DNA of 55,129 nucleotides, from IMG/VR virus record IMGVR_UViG_3300042882_000260, positions 1 through 55,129 of that record; one strand, 5' to 3'. Position 1 is the first letter of the stretch. The number at the start of each line of letters is the position of its first letter. The DNA comes from a virus. The notes beneath the pieces are model-generated. The model did no database searches. It had not been told where the DNA came from and was given only the letters and a program-made list of their open reading frames with translations. Shown here in pieces: positions 15,992 to 23,757 of this stretch. The translations under genes and the position numbers were made by a program.

Positions 15992-18900
15992 ATGGCTGAT
16001 AACGTAGAGATCACGCTTAAACCTGTACCTGTCTCGCCTGATAATAAATCATCGATTGATTATGACTCGTTGTCAGAAGATCAAAAGCTTATAGCCAATA
16101 AGATTTTTGATGAGGCAGAAAGACAAGGCGTTGACCCTGATCTTATGTTATCGCTTGCGCACATTGAAAATCGTTTCAACACGGGGCCATCACCCAAGGG
16201 TGCGCTAGGCCCAATGCAATTAATGCCCGGTACGGCTGAAGAGTTAAAAGTCGATCCGAACAACATAGATCAAAACATCTATGGTGGCGTCACTTATTTC
16301 AAGCGCATGCTCGACAAGTACAAAGACCCATACGTTGCAGGTATTGCTTACAACGCTGGCCCTGGTGTTGCCGATAAGTTCTTAGAGACAGACGACATTA
16401 GCGTCATCCCAACTGAGACACTAAACTACGTTGATCAGCTAGACAGACTGTATAAACCAAAAGGCGCTGACGTTGATGTAGACAACGTGCCAGTTATTCA
16501 GCCATTGCCGGAAGAGAAGGCAGCCTTTGAGCGTGACGCTATGGCTGAGGCGGCTGGTGCTGGTGCCGGTGCAACAGCCGGGTTGGCTAGTGGCGCTTAC
16601 ACCGAGGCTAAGATTAAACAAGCAGAGGCTGGTGAAAAGGCCGCTCAACGTCAAGCCGCCTCAGCAGAAAAACGCATCGCCGCTGGTGAGACTCGTGTCG
16701 CTGCCAAAGAGGGTGAGCACACCGGCCGTCTTAAAATACAAACAACTGCCGCTGAGTCATCAATAAAAGAGGCAGCTCGTTTACGCGATGCACAACTGGC
16801 TGCAGAAAAACGCTTGGCTAAGGCCACAGACAACGCTCGCCGCTACGGTGTACTAGAAGAGGCTGTTAAGACTACACCAGGTGGCGTGACACAACAAGGT
16901 GGCCTAGGCTCTGGCGCGATGCGTCACGCTAACGTCATGGGTGAGGTTCACGAGGCTAACGTTGTGCGTAAAGGCACCGAGACTGCCGGTCCAGGTTACT
17001 CACAAAAGTCACGCCTAATTGTCCCTGACAAGTACGCCGGTGCGTCTGTCTATAACCCAGAACAAATTGCTGCTCAAAAAGAGTTGGCTGCCGCTGATGC
17101 AGAGCACCAACGTTTAATCAAGGCAGCAGACAAGGCAGAGAGTGTTGCTCAAAAAGAGGCAGATCGCTTACGCAACCTAACAGAAAAAGGCCCAGCAGGT
17201 AAGACTGCTGCACAAGTCAATTTAGATTTAGCTAAAGCGGATTATGCTAAGGCTGCGGCTAATAAAGCACCTGGTGTTGGCACAAACATTGTTCGATATA
17301 TAAGTAAAATACCTGGCATGTCTATGCTCCCTGGTGCCGGCGCTGGCTTGGATATTGTTGAGGCCCGTGAGCGCTTTAAACAAGGCGACTACCCTGGCGC
17401 AGCAATCAGTGGCGTTGGTGCTGTTGGCGGTGCGTTGTCTATGATCCCACCTATTGGTCCAGTTGGCGCAGGTCTTAAAGTCATCGGTGGCTTAACGTCA
17501 TTGGCCGCACCTGCTCTAAACTATTACCGTGATAGTAGAGAGCCAGAGGCTAAGTACGCAGCTGGTGGCTTAATAAAAGGCTACGCGCAAGGTGGTAAAA
17601 AAGACGACGGCTATTTGATTGCGCCGCCAAAAAGCATGGCGGATGAAGCATTGCGTTGGTCTGGTGACAAGGTTGACTATGCAAGAAAACTTCTTAACGA
17701 GGCGCCAATTCCAAATCCATTTAAGCTATTAAGTGGCGATATAAGCCCAATGGACAGCGTAGGCGACTTGTACTTTGGCGATACAGCTGGGTTATTAAAC
17801 CGTTGGTCTGAAGGTAAAGCGCCTGTCACTTTCCCTGCGTATGGTCCTAAGGTAGTTAACGCTAAGTTTGATCCAGCGATTGTTGACGCTATTGGCGCAG
17901 CGTTTCCAATAGTATCTGCTGCAAAGGCTGGGCTACCTTTAGTTAAAGCTGGCGGCAAAAAATTATTTAACGAACTAGCGTCACAATATGAAGCGGGTAC
18001 TGGTATTGGTAAATACATGGTTGAACCTAGAATGAATATTGTTGAAAAAGATAAAGGTAAAACAATAAGAACAAACGATAGAGGCGCAGAAGTTACTCGC
18101 GCTAGTAGAACAAACAAAAAAACAGGTCAGTATGTTGGCGCACCTCCAGGTATTGATTCGCCACAGGCACTTGGTGCTTTAGTAAATGATTATGTTAAAG
18201 GTATGGAGCAAGGCTTACCAGGTAGAAATTTTTATACCGATTCAAGTAAAGATATTTGGGATCGAACTGGTCACAATATGACAGAAGCTGATTTGTTAGC
18301 TCAAAACATTGCTATTTTAAGTAGAGCAAATAATGTTGGTGGCAATACATCAATGTCCGCTAAAGCGCATATTCAAGCAGCAACCGGCGATCCTATTAAA
18401 ACAGGTCGATTCCCAAGTAAAGATTCGCCACCATTACAAGCAATGTATGACGCAGGGCAAGCAGAATACCTTGGGCATAAACGCGATCCGTTTGCAACAC
18501 AATTAGGTGTTACTTACGCCCCAGAACGAATTGGCCGCGGTGTTAATGATATGCATGAGGCCGAACTAATGGGATATCCGACGAATAAAGTCGCTGGGGC
18601 AACACAACATTCATTTATGGATGAAATACGAGCTCGTGCTATTGATAAAGCAAATCAAACAAACCTTGGTGGGTTTAATGATTGGGGTACTGGCAATGCA
18701 CAAGCAGCGGCATGGTCTGGAAATAAAATAAGACGAGGTGACATTTCTGCCGGAGATGCTGCAAAATCGTATGCTGATTATTTGCCGTTGCACGAAGCAA
18801 ATGCAACATACGAATCAGTAAGCTCGCCAGTGACAGGGCATTTGCAAGGATTACTTGATGCCCCTTTTGAAGAACGTTTAAAATATACATTTGATCCTAG

Positions 18901-19741
18901 TGGGTCGTGGGATACATCGGCATCTGGTAGAGACATTGGATATACTGTGTCTGGTTTATTGCCAGGTGAATCTTCTTATACCGTCGGTAGATTTAAAGAT
19001 TCAGCTAATCCGGCATTTGTTGCACGCCCTGTGATTGGTACTGAAACAACAGCTACTGGTGAACGAGTTATGACACCAGGGTCAGAAGGCGCTTTAAATG
19101 CAGTAGAAGCGTCTAGAGCATACTTTGATGCGCAAGAAGCTGCAGCATGGCATAAACTTATGCCTGCTAAAAATGCCGATGCTTATACTGGCGTGACTAT
19201 TGATTTTGGCAGGGAATTTACAAAATCAGATATGGAAAAAGTAGCACCGTTGTTTGAAAGTAAAGGTTATTACATAGCTAGTGCACCAGACGGTGTAACT
19301 ATTATGACAAACCCTAATACGCCAGTTGGTAAAGAGTTTTCTAATGATATTCGACAAATATTAAAAAATAACAAAAATATTTTTTCTAAGACAAAAACAG
19401 ATTTTGGTGCATTAAAATCTAAGTATATTGATTACGGTGATGCTTGGAGTTCTGGTGCCCCAGGATCAGTAACAAAAGAATTATTAAAATATATAGATGC
19501 TGCTCCAATAACTGGATCTAAATTAGAAGGAAGTCAACTTTATCGTGATACAGTTAAAGCAAGAACTGCTCGCGATTTAGCTGCTGAAAAATCAGGTTTA
19601 GGTAAAGTTAGAGCAGATATGGTTAGAGCAAGGGAAATATTTGCTAAAGACGGCTGGGCTGGATTAAGAAAAGCAGCTGAGGCCGGAATAGTTCCAGCCG
19701 TATTCTTATCACCTAATGCCGTACCGGAAGATTGGCGTTAA
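15992..19741 (+). CDS. Virion-associated lytic transglycosylase fused to a large unknown C-terminal region (1249 aa)
   Basis: Residues about 30-155 form a soluble lytic transglycosylase (SLT) domain: catalytic Glu59 in SLAHIENRFN, then KGALGPMQLMPGTA, AYNAGPG and TLNYVDQLDRLY. A long Ala/Glu/Lys helical part (about 195-420) and a hydrophobic Gly/Ala patch (about 440-510) come next, with one GYAQGG motif (about 530). The C-terminal half (from about 640) is an unrecognised globular region and its DNA is visibly more AT-rich than the first half, suggesting a separate origin. Phage proteins of this plan are ejected to open a path through peptidoglycan. The 3' end overlaps the convergent gene by 4 nt. 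Confidence 0.8.
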   Translation: MADNVEITLKPVPVSPDNKSSIDYDSLSEDQKLIANKIFDEAERQGVDPDLMLSLAHIENRFNTGPSPKGALGPMQLMPGTAEELKVDPNNIDQNIYGGVTYFKRMLDKYKDPYVAGIAYNAGPGVADKFLETDDISVIPTETLNYVDQLDRLYKPKGADVDVDNVPVIQPLPEEKAAFERDAMAEAAGAGAGATAGLASGAYTEAKIKQAEAGEKAAQRQAASAEKRIAAGETRVAAKEGEHTGRLKIQTTAAESSIKEAARLRDAQLAAEKRLAKATDNARRYGVLEEAVKTTPGGVTQQGGLGSGAMRHANVMGEVHEANVVRKGTETAGPGYSQKSRLIVPDKYAGASVYNPEQIAAQKELAAADAEHQRLIKAADKAESVAQKEADRLRNLTEKGPAGKTAAQVNLDLAKADYAKAAANKAPGVGTNIVRYISKIPGMSMLPGAGAGLDIVEARERFKQGDYPGAAISGVGAVGGALSMIPPIGPVGAGLKVIGGLTSLAAPALNYYRDSREPEAKYAAGGLIKGYAQGGKKDDGYLIAPPKSMADEALRWSGDKVDYARKLLNEAPIPNPFKLLSGDISPMDSVGDLYFGDTAGLLNRWSEGKAPVTFPAYGPKVVNAKFDPAIVDAIGAAFPIVSAAKAGLPLVKAGGKKLFNELASQYEAGTGIGKYMVEPRMNIVEKDKGKTIRTNDRGAEVTRASRTNKKTGQYVGAPPGIDSPQALGALVNDYVKGMEQGLPGRNFYTDSSKDIWDRTGHNMTEADLLAQNIAILSRANNVGGNTSMSAKAHIQAATGDPIKTGRFPSKDSPPLQAMYDAGQAEYLGHKRDPFATQLGVTYAPERIGRGVNDMHEAELMGYPTNKVAGATQHSFMDEIRARAIDKANQTNLGGFNDWGTGNAQAAAWSGNKIRRGDISAGDAAKSYADYLPLHEANATYESVSSPVTGHLQGLLDAPFEERLKYTFDPSGSWDTSASGRDIGYTVSGLLPGESSYTVGRFKDSANPAFVARPVIGTETTATGERVMTPGSEGALNAVEASRAYFDAQEAAAWHKLMPAKNADAYTGVTIDFGREFTKSDMEKVAPLFESKGYYIASAPDGVTIMTNPNTPVGKEFSNDIRQILKNNKNIFSKTKTDFGALKSKYIDYGDAWSSGAPGSVTKELLKYIDAAPITGSKLEGSQLYRDTVKARTARDLAAEKSGLGKVRADMVRAREIFAKDGWAGLRKAAEAGIVPAVFLSPNAVPEDWR

Positions 19742-19917
19742 ACCGCTTTACATGAAGCAAGCGCGTTTAAATAAGCAATTTGCCTTGGAAGAATAACGCT
19801 GCGTTTACTGAACTGCCACTCAAGGTATTCAACGCGTTTTTCCCAGCGCTCATCTTGGCGCTCTTTATGCCACTGTATTTCTGCGGGTGTTTGTATTTTT
19901 TTATTAAATATTGTCAT
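19738..19917 (-). CDS. Small basic hypothetical protein (59 aa)
   Basis: The start at 19917 (MTIFNKKIQTPAEIQWHKERQ) is preferred over the upstream ATG because AAGGAG lies directly before it. The sequence is Trp/Arg/Glu-rich and helical (RQDERWEKRVEYLEWQFSKR). It is the last gene of the minus-strand early cluster and its stop overlaps the stop of the convergent structural gene. Function unknown. Confidence 0.65.
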   Translation of the reverse strand: MTIFNKKIQTPAEIQWHKERQDERWEKRVEYLEWQFSKRSVILPRQIAYLNALASCKAV

Positions 19918-19938
19918 ATCTTTCTCCTTTTTCACCCC

Positions 19939-19959
19939 AAATGGCCGTAATGGCCATTT
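19939..19959. other. Perfect hairpin before the last early gene
   Basis: AAATGGCC, a 5-nt loop and GGCCATTT form an 8-bp stem just upstream of the ribosome binding site of the 59-aa gene on the minus strand. No U-tract follows, so it is more likely an mRNA stability or processing element than a terminator. Confidence 0.4.
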
Positions 19960-19978
19960 CTAGCGCGATAGACGTGTT

Positions 19979-20170
19979 TTAAGTTGTTTCTAATGCCGTA
20001 GCATTGCCGGTTAATAAATTATCGCTCGTACAGAGCTGTTTTCTGCCGATTTGTAAGAACACAACTGCCTGAATTGCAAAAAGTACCTCATAATCACTTT
20101 CGCTTAACTTTTCAGGTAATTCCATCCCAACAGATCGGCAGTCTTCGATTAGTTGTTGCAGATTATTCAT
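19979..20170 (-). CDS. Small hypothetical protein (63 aa)
   Basis: Reads MNNLQQLIEDCRSVGMELPEKLSESDYEVLFAIQAVVFLQIGRK. Helical with mixed charge; no known motif. The ATG overlaps the stop of the upstream 50-aa gene (ATGA), consistent with translational coupling. It belongs to the overlapping minus-strand early cluster. Function unknown. Confidence 0.6.
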   Translation of the reverse strand: MNNLQQLIEDCRSVGMELPEKLSESDYEVLFAIQAVVFLQIGRKQLCTSDNLLTGNATALETT

Positions 20171-20319
20171 CCCAGGCTTTTCAGGTACTCGTCCGCTAAC
20201 GCGTTGGCCATATTAATAATACGCTCTGGGTAACGATCCGTTCCGTTGTTTAGCAGCTCAGGGTTACTGGCTAGGCTGTGCATAAAACTTAAAACTAACT
20301 CTTGTCTAGTTTGAGCCAT
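20167..20319 (-). CDS. Tiny hypothetical protein (50 aa)
   Basis: MAQTRQELVLSFMHSLASNP opens this 50-codon frame, which has a perfect AGGAGG nine to ten bases upstream. It ends KSLG with TGA overlapping the next ATG. The 5' end overlaps the upstream 80-aa gene by 14 nt. The strong ribosome binding site plus overlaps on both ends make it a real gene despite its size. It is probably a helical soluble protein of unknown function. Confidence 0.7.
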   Translation of the reverse strand: MAQTRQELVLSFMHSLASNPELLNNGTDRYPERIINMANALADEYLKSLG

Positions 20320-20548
20320 CTTCCGCCTCCTTTGCTAGGTCTTCCTCTAACTCTGCCTTGGCAGCCTGATCTTGCGCTTGCTTGGCCAACACGGCTTGCT
20401 GATGTAACGCTGCCTGCGCTAAGTGCACGGACGTCACCTCACGCTGCACTGACAAGACCGCAAACATCTCGTCTAGGTTAACACCCTCTTGATAAGCCTG
20501 GTGCATCGCGTTGGCGATTAATGTTGCTGCAGTTGTGTATCCACTCAT
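20306..20548 (-). CDS. Small helical protein (80 aa)
   Basis: Gln/Ala/Glu-rich helical sequence (HLAQAALHQQAVLAKQAQDQ...ELEEDLAKEAEDG) likely to form a coiled coil. AAGGAG precedes the ATG. The start overlaps the stop of the upstream gene and the 3' end overlaps the next gene by 14 nt. Function unknown; part of the early cluster. Confidence 0.7.
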   Translation of the reverse strand: MSGYTTAATLIANAMHQAYQEGVNLDEMFAVLSVQREVTSVHLAQAALHQQAVLAKQAQDQAAKAELEEDLAKEAEDGSN

Positions 20549-20829
20549 TTTGTTTCTCCTTGTTTACGTTGTTGGGCTTTCAAAAGTAATTCACGTAGTT
20601 CTTTCATTTGTTCATCAGTCATAATCGTTCTCATGGTTAGTATTTCTTGTCTCAGGTCTAATATTATATGATGGTCCTCCTCCATCCTTTGCTTTAAATT
20701 TATGTCATACATGAGGGCTTGTACGTACTCACGGTTTTGATCTATAATTTTTGTCTGTCGAGCAATATGCGCAGTCATCCATTCTATTTCCTTGTCCTTA
20801 GCGGCACAGATGGGGCAAGGTTCAATCAT
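20545..20829 (-). CDS. Small protein with CPIC motif and helical tail (94 aa)
   Basis: I place the start at 20829 (MIEPCPICAAKDKEIEWM), where ATG overlaps the TGA of the upstream gene. The longer frame from 20886 would overlap that gene by 61 nt. A CPxC pair near the N-terminus could form half of a zinc-binding site; the rest is helical (LDLRQEILTMRTIMTDEQMKELRELLLKAQQRK). Function unknown. Confidence 0.65.
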   Translation of the reverse strand: MIEPCPICAAKDKEIEWMTAHIARQTKIIDQNREYVQALMYDINLKQRMEEDHHIILDLRQEILTMRTIMTDEQMKELRELLLKAQQRKQGETK

Positions 20830-21041
20830 ACCGTAGTCCCTATGTAGGTAGCCTTGCTGTCCTTGAATTGGACCTCCACGCTGCATGGTGACCCCTTAGT
20901 GTTGTTTACTAGTTCAAATATACCGTACGCCAGCGCGCTCAATAAAACAAAAAATAACACGGTGACAACTACAGCCTTGTCTCCACTTCTTGAGCAGTCG
21001 CAGTCACGGCCTTGGTTGCAATCCCCCTTAGTACATGGCAT
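20826..21041 (-). CDS. Cys-rich single-pass membrane protein (71 aa)
   Basis: The N-terminus carries four Cys residues (MPCTKGDCNQGRDCDCSRSG), followed by one transmembrane helix (AVVVTVLFFVLLSALAYGIFEL, about 23-44) and a short polar tail with another Cys. AAGGAG precedes the start. It overlaps its neighbours at both ends. The Cys cluster could bind metal or form disulfides. Host takeover at the membrane is possible but unproven. Confidence 0.65.
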   Translation of the reverse strand: MPCTKGDCNQGRDCDCSRSGDKAVVVTVLFFVLLSALAYGIFELVNNTKGSPCSVEVQFKDSKATYIGTTV

Positions 21042-21220
21042 TATTTATCTCCTTGTTTAGACATTACGTGGCACTCAGGCTGATAGTTTACAATCTGCCA
21101 GTCGGTGCATACCCATTTGCCTGTGTTAGTTGGATTATTGTCGAGTATGGCTGCAATAAGCAGTGCTGTTCCAAGTGCACCCATAATGGCTCCTATTAAA
21201 CATGCATTAAACTCAGACAT
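21041..21220 (-). CDS. Small single-pass membrane protein (59 aa)
   Basis: Starts MSEFNACLIGAIMGALGTALLIAAIL, one transmembrane helix, then a polar domain with two Cys residues (KWVCTDWQIVNYQPECHV). AGGGG lies at good spacing from this ATG; another ATG three bases upstream is possible. It overlaps the end of the preceding 48-aa gene. Function unknown. Confidence 0.65.
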   Translation of the reverse strand: MSEFNACLIGAIMGALGTALLIAAILDNNPTNTGKWVCTDWQIVNYQPECHVMSKQGDK

Positions 21221-21359
21221 CATGCGTCCCCTTGTTTGCGTATATCGCAAGAACCACGTAGTAAGTAGCCACTTGGAAGTTGCCTTTCAGTGCATAGTAA
21301 ACACTGACAGTGATTGCTAGAAAGTCTACTACTGCCCAAATTATTTGATTAGTCTTCAT
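21213..21359 (-). CDS. Tiny membrane protein (48 aa)
   Basis: MKTNQIIWAVVDFLAITVSV opens this 48-codon frame, which has AAAGGAG nine bases upstream. The sequence is mostly hydrophobic, with two possible short membrane helices around a central ALKGNFQ turn. It ends overlapping the next gene's start. Function unknown; the strong SD and cluster position support it. Confidence 0.65.
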   Translation of the reverse strand: MKTNQIIWAVVDFLAITVSVYYALKGNFQVATYYVVLAIYANKGTHDV

Positions 21360-21403
21360 GCGTTCTTCTCCTTTAGGCTAAATTCAATTTTGCCTAGGTG
21401 TTT

Positions 21404-21757
21404 TTATTTAAGGCGTAATATTTCTACGTTGTCGGTATCTAAGTTGGTGTACGTGGTTAATGAACCATTACCCCAGCGCCTTGAGGCACAAGAGCAAGCC
21501 ACACTGCGCACCCGCTCTAGCCCGTAGCCGTTTGCTGGTATTTCTAACGCGTCACCAACATTCATTGATAGTAGGTACGGCTCTACATACTTAGTAACGG
21601 CACCGTATGGGTGGACCAACGGTCTACGCTTAATTTCTTCTTGAATCATCAAGTCGCCATAGCTTGTGCCGTCGGCAAGGATGATTTTGTACTGCGCATC
21701 CACGCCATCTAGAATAGTTAAAAGTTGTTCAATCTTTCTTAGTTGTATTTCTAACAT
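21404..21757 (-). CDS. Hypothetical soluble protein (117 aa)
   Basis: The N-terminal helix (MLEIQLRKIEQLLTILDGVDAQYKI) is followed by a beta-rich region (LADGTSYGDLMIQ..., DALEIPANGYGLERVRSVACSCASRRWG). AAAAGGAAAATAAA precedes the ATG. No known domain is recognised. Early-cluster position; function unknown. Confidence 0.7.
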   Translation of the reverse strand: MLEIQLRKIEQLLTILDGVDAQYKIILADGTSYGDLMIQEEIKRRPLVHPYGAVTKYVEPYLLSMNVGDALEIPANGYGLERVRSVACSCASRRWGNGSLTTYTNLDTDNVEILRLK

Positions 21758-21769
21758 TTTATTTTCCTT

Positions 21770-21901
21770 TTAATTTAATTTACTTTTAAAGTGCCACCGG
21801 TACACGTTTGGGCGACGCCCGTATTGCATCCTAGTACGAAAAACCGTGTACGCTAAGAATCTAACGTTATGTGGTAGGTGATCCCTGCGCATGCTAGTCA
21901 T
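21770..21901 (-). CDS. Possible tiny basic protein (43 aa)
   Basis: An open frame, MTSMRRDHLPHNVRFLAYTV..., rich in Arg and aromatic residues, fills an otherwise empty gap in a tightly packed cluster. The Shine-Dalgarno is weak. The start overlaps a 7-bp perfect hairpin (21887-21905). It may equally be untranslated; hence the low confidence. Confidence 0.3.
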   Translation of the reverse strand: MTSMRRDHLPHNVRFLAYTVFRTRMQYGRRPNVYRWHFKSKLN

Positions 21902-21905
21902 GCGC
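21887..21905. other. Perfect hairpin in the early-cluster gap
   Basis: GCGCATG, loop CTAGT and CATGCGC form a 7-bp GC-rich stem. It lies in a 160-nt stretch (21758-21917) without a strongly supported gene. It could be an RNA processing signal or a protein-binding site; there is no U-tract. Confidence 0.4.
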
Positions 21906-21917
21906 GTCTTGGCATAC

Positions 21918-22097
21918 CTACGTCTGATCTGCATCTTTATCTACCTGGTTAAGCTCGTCGTCTGTCATCTCTAACACGTCAATCCATGTAGGCTCTTCAG
22001 ACTTACGAAAGATTGCGTCAAAGTTATCGTCAAAAGATTTAGACTTCTTCTTGGTGATTATCTTGTCACCAGTAATTGGGTTACGGTTATTGGCCAT
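21918..22097 (-). CDS. Small acidic protein (59 aa)
   Basis: MANNRNPITGDKIITKKKSK begins a frame of 59 codons with a basic N-terminus and acidic C-terminus (VLEMTDDELNQVDKDADQT). The start overlaps the end of the upstream wHTH gene by 11 nt, and AAGGGG lies upstream. Function unknown. Confidence 0.65.
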   Translation of the reverse strand: MANNRNPITGDKIITKKKSKSFDDNFDAIFRKSEEPTWIDVLEMTDDELNQVDKDADQT

Positions 22098-22464
22098 TTA
22101 GTATCCCCTTAATTCTTCTGCCCTTGGGCGGTTCAATGTCTGTGTACCCCATACGAAGGCCAAGCTGCAAGTTGCCAACGTACTGCTCTGGAATGATCAC
22201 CGGATCAATCTTGTTAGAGCGCTCCTTGCTTTCGTCTTTCGTTACAGAGTAGTAGGTGTTCCTACCCACGCCGTACTTAAACACCATCCCCTCGGAAACA
22301 AGCATCTGCATGCTGTATTGAATGTCAGACCGGCTAAAGCCTTGGTCCATTAAACTTCTACCGCTACGGTTAGCTATCAGCAACTCTGCGTAAAGGGCCA
22401 TCCGCACCTTAGCTAGGTCTTCAGACGACGATATAGACTTAATAAACGAGGCTACATTATCCAT
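22087..22464 (-). CDS. Putative winged-helix DNA-binding protein (125 aa)
   Basis: The start at 22464 (MDNVASFIKSISSSEDLAKV) is preferred because the longer frame runs through the upstream 58-aa gene. Residues about 35-75 resemble a winged helix: AELLIANRSGRSLMDQGFSRSDIQYSMQMLVSEGMVFKYG followed by a NTYYSVT wing. This suggests a transcription regulator of the early or middle genes (inference). The start overlaps the previous gene by 13 nt. Confidence 0.65.
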   Translation of the reverse strand: MDNVASFIKSISSSEDLAKVRMALYAELLIANRSGRSLMDQGFSRSDIQYSMQMLVSEGMVFKYGVGRNTYYSVTKDESKERSNKIDPVIIPEQYVGNLQLGLRMGYTDIEPPKGRRIKGILNGQ

Positions 22465-22628
22465 AGCAGCGCGCCCAAGGCGACCAAGCAAACCATAATC
22501 CAGCGGCCGGTGTAAAGGCGTAAGTGATCTGCATCCCAGTGGTCTTCCTCTACGAACGTTGCGCCTGACCACTCGTCCTGGTGGTTGAAGTGGTAGTTGC
22601 TCTTATCCCACGGCTCACGGTAGTTCAT
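22452..22628 (-). CDS. Small C-tail-anchored membrane protein (58 aa)
   Basis: MNYREPWDKSNYHFNHQDEW opens a polar, His/Asp/Trp-rich domain. The C-terminus is a single hydrophobic helix (WIMVCLVALGALLWIM). GAGGAG lies upstream. It overlaps both neighbours (14 nt and 13 nt). Tail-anchored topology is inferred; function unknown. Confidence 0.7.
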   Translation of the reverse strand: MNYREPWDKSNYHFNHQDEWSGATFVEEDHWDADHLRLYTGRWIMVCLVALGALLWIM

Positions 22629-22794
22629 TTAGTTTCTCCTCAAGCGCCTTAACACGGTGATCTAAGTTCTGCACTATGTTAATTAATACGCCAATGTTGT
22701 TGTGTATGCCATTCATTATGGCGTCCTGTTTTTCTTTCTCGGTCATTCCTGCACCTACGTGTTCCATCTGTTTAACGTAATCAATCTGTACCAT
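22615..22794 (-). CDS. Small helical protein (59 aa)
   Basis: MVQIDYVKQMEHVGAGMTEK begins a helical 59-codon frame ending in a coiled-coil-like segment (NLDHRVKALEEKLNELP). AAAGGGA precedes the ATG. It overlaps the genes on both sides by 14 nt. Function unknown. Confidence 0.65.
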   Translation of the reverse strand: MVQIDYVKQMEHVGAGMTEKEKQDAIMNGIHNNIGVLINIVQNLDHRVKALEEKLNELP

Positions 22795-22897
22795 TTTCTT
22801 TGTCCCTTTGCGCCATGCGCATCTCTAGTTGTTCAAACTCTTTACGAGCCTCTTGTATTTGACGGATAATTTCTGCTAACTGTTCGTTAAGATCCAT
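22781..22897 (-). CDS. Tiny coiled-coil protein (38 aa)
   Basis: MDLNEQLAEIIRQIQEARKE continues as a single helix with heptad spacing. AGGTGGG lies upstream. It overlaps the following gene by 14 nt, the same overlap pattern as its neighbours. Function unknown; it might pair with the next coiled-coil protein (inference). Confidence 0.55.
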   Translation of the reverse strand: MDLNEQLAEIIRQIQEARKEFEQLEMRMAQRDKENGTD

Positions 22898-22907
22898 GTC
22901 GGCCCAC

Positions 22908-23225
22908 CTATTGCGTTAAATTATTCATGCTGCGCCAAGCGTTGACGTAAGCAGAAATGTTATTGCTGGTAGCAAGCTCTTCCAATGTTGCTGACTTAAG
23001 TAGTAACTTGCCATTAACAAGTTGCGTTGCGTATGCCCCACTAAATGTTTTTGGGCGATCAGTACGTGCACGATAACTAAATGTGTCAGTCTGTTTGCGT
23101 AATGTTTTAATGCCTTTGATCTTACAAAGCTCTTCAAAGGTAACTTCTTTATACTCTTCAGTTATCTTGCCGTAATAGTCTTCAAAGCGACCAACAAGTA
23201 TTTTAAATTTTGATTTAATTGTCAT
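22908..23225 (-). CDS. Hypothetical soluble protein (105 aa)
   Basis: The start at 23225 (MTIKSKFKILVGRFEDYYGK) has AAGGGG upstream. Lys-rich. The C-terminal part (TFSGAYATQLVNGKLLLKSATLEELATSNNISAYVNAWRSM) could contain a helix-turn-helix-like segment, but nothing is diagnostic. Function unknown; early cluster. Confidence 0.65.
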   Translation of the reverse strand: MTIKSKFKILVGRFEDYYGKITEEYKEVTFEELCKIKGIKTLRKQTDTFSYRARTDRPKTFSGAYATQLVNGKLLLKSATLEELATSNNISAYVNAWRSMNNLTQ

Positions 23226-23235
23226 GTCAATCCCC

Positions 23236-23667
23236 TTACTTAATGTGTACGATTTGAAGTTTACCAAGCTCGCGCAACGCTTTAAACTCTAGCATGTTTT
23301 CCAATAGGTTAACTGCTGTGTTTTTGTAAGGCTTGTCCCAACGGCCGACGTTGATGTCGATATAAAACGCGGTGTTGAAGTAGTCTGTCATTGCGTCTGA
23401 GTTGTCGTACCAGTCGCCGGTATTTTTGATGGTGTTTAGTACGTGGTTTAAGAATAACCTCGCCTTACCAGTATGGTTCTTGTCTATGTGGTAAACATTG
23501 ACTTGTGTGTAATCGGAACCGAAGTCAATGTCACCGGCGGAAATGTTTACAACCAAGGTTGACTTGTTAGAACTGCGAGCGATCGTAGCCTTAACACCGT
23601 AACTTTTAAATATAGGTTTTAATGCTGCACTAATGTTTAATTTTGTTTCGTTTGATACATAAGCCAT
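23236..23667 (-). CDS. Hypothetical early protein, LPD29-like (143 aa)
   Basis: The start at 23667 has AAAAGGAG upstream. The N-terminus MAYVSNETKLNISAALKPIF, then VKATIARSSNKSTLVVNISAGDIDF, resembles domains found in large polyvalent phage and plasmid proteins (LPD29-type), though this is a recollection of the pattern only. It is the first gene after early promoter A (23701-23757). A host-takeover or anti-defence role would be speculation. Confidence 0.65.
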   Translation of the reverse strand: MAYVSNETKLNISAALKPIFKSYGVKATIARSSNKSTLVVNISAGDIDFGSDYTQVNVYHIDKNHTGKARLFLNHVLNTIKNTGDWYDNSDAMTDYFNTAFYIDINVGRWDKPYKNTAVNLLENMLEFKALRELGKLQIVHIK

Positions 23668-23700
23668 TTTTAATTCTCCTTTTACTTTTAACCTTATATT

Positions 23701-23757
23701 GTGTTGCCCAACCACAAAAACGATTATACAGAGTGTTGAGGGAAACGCAACACTTAT
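23701..23757 (-). promoter_or_regulatory. Early promoter/operator copy A
   Basis: On the minus strand, -35 TTGCGT (23745-23750), a 16-nt spacer and -10 TATAAT (23723-23728) face the small-gene cluster. The inverted repeat AGTGTTG-N9-CAACACT (23732-23754) covers the spacer and -35. A second GTTG..CAAC element lies in the leader. Near-identical copies are at 34098-34153 and 34671-34727. Confidence 0.75.

Noticed and set aside
21758-21917. tRNA or structured small RNA in the early-cluster gap
   Set aside because: No cloverleaf or T-loop consensus could be drawn; only a 7-bp hairpin and a small GGGCG-A-CGCCC palindrome are present.
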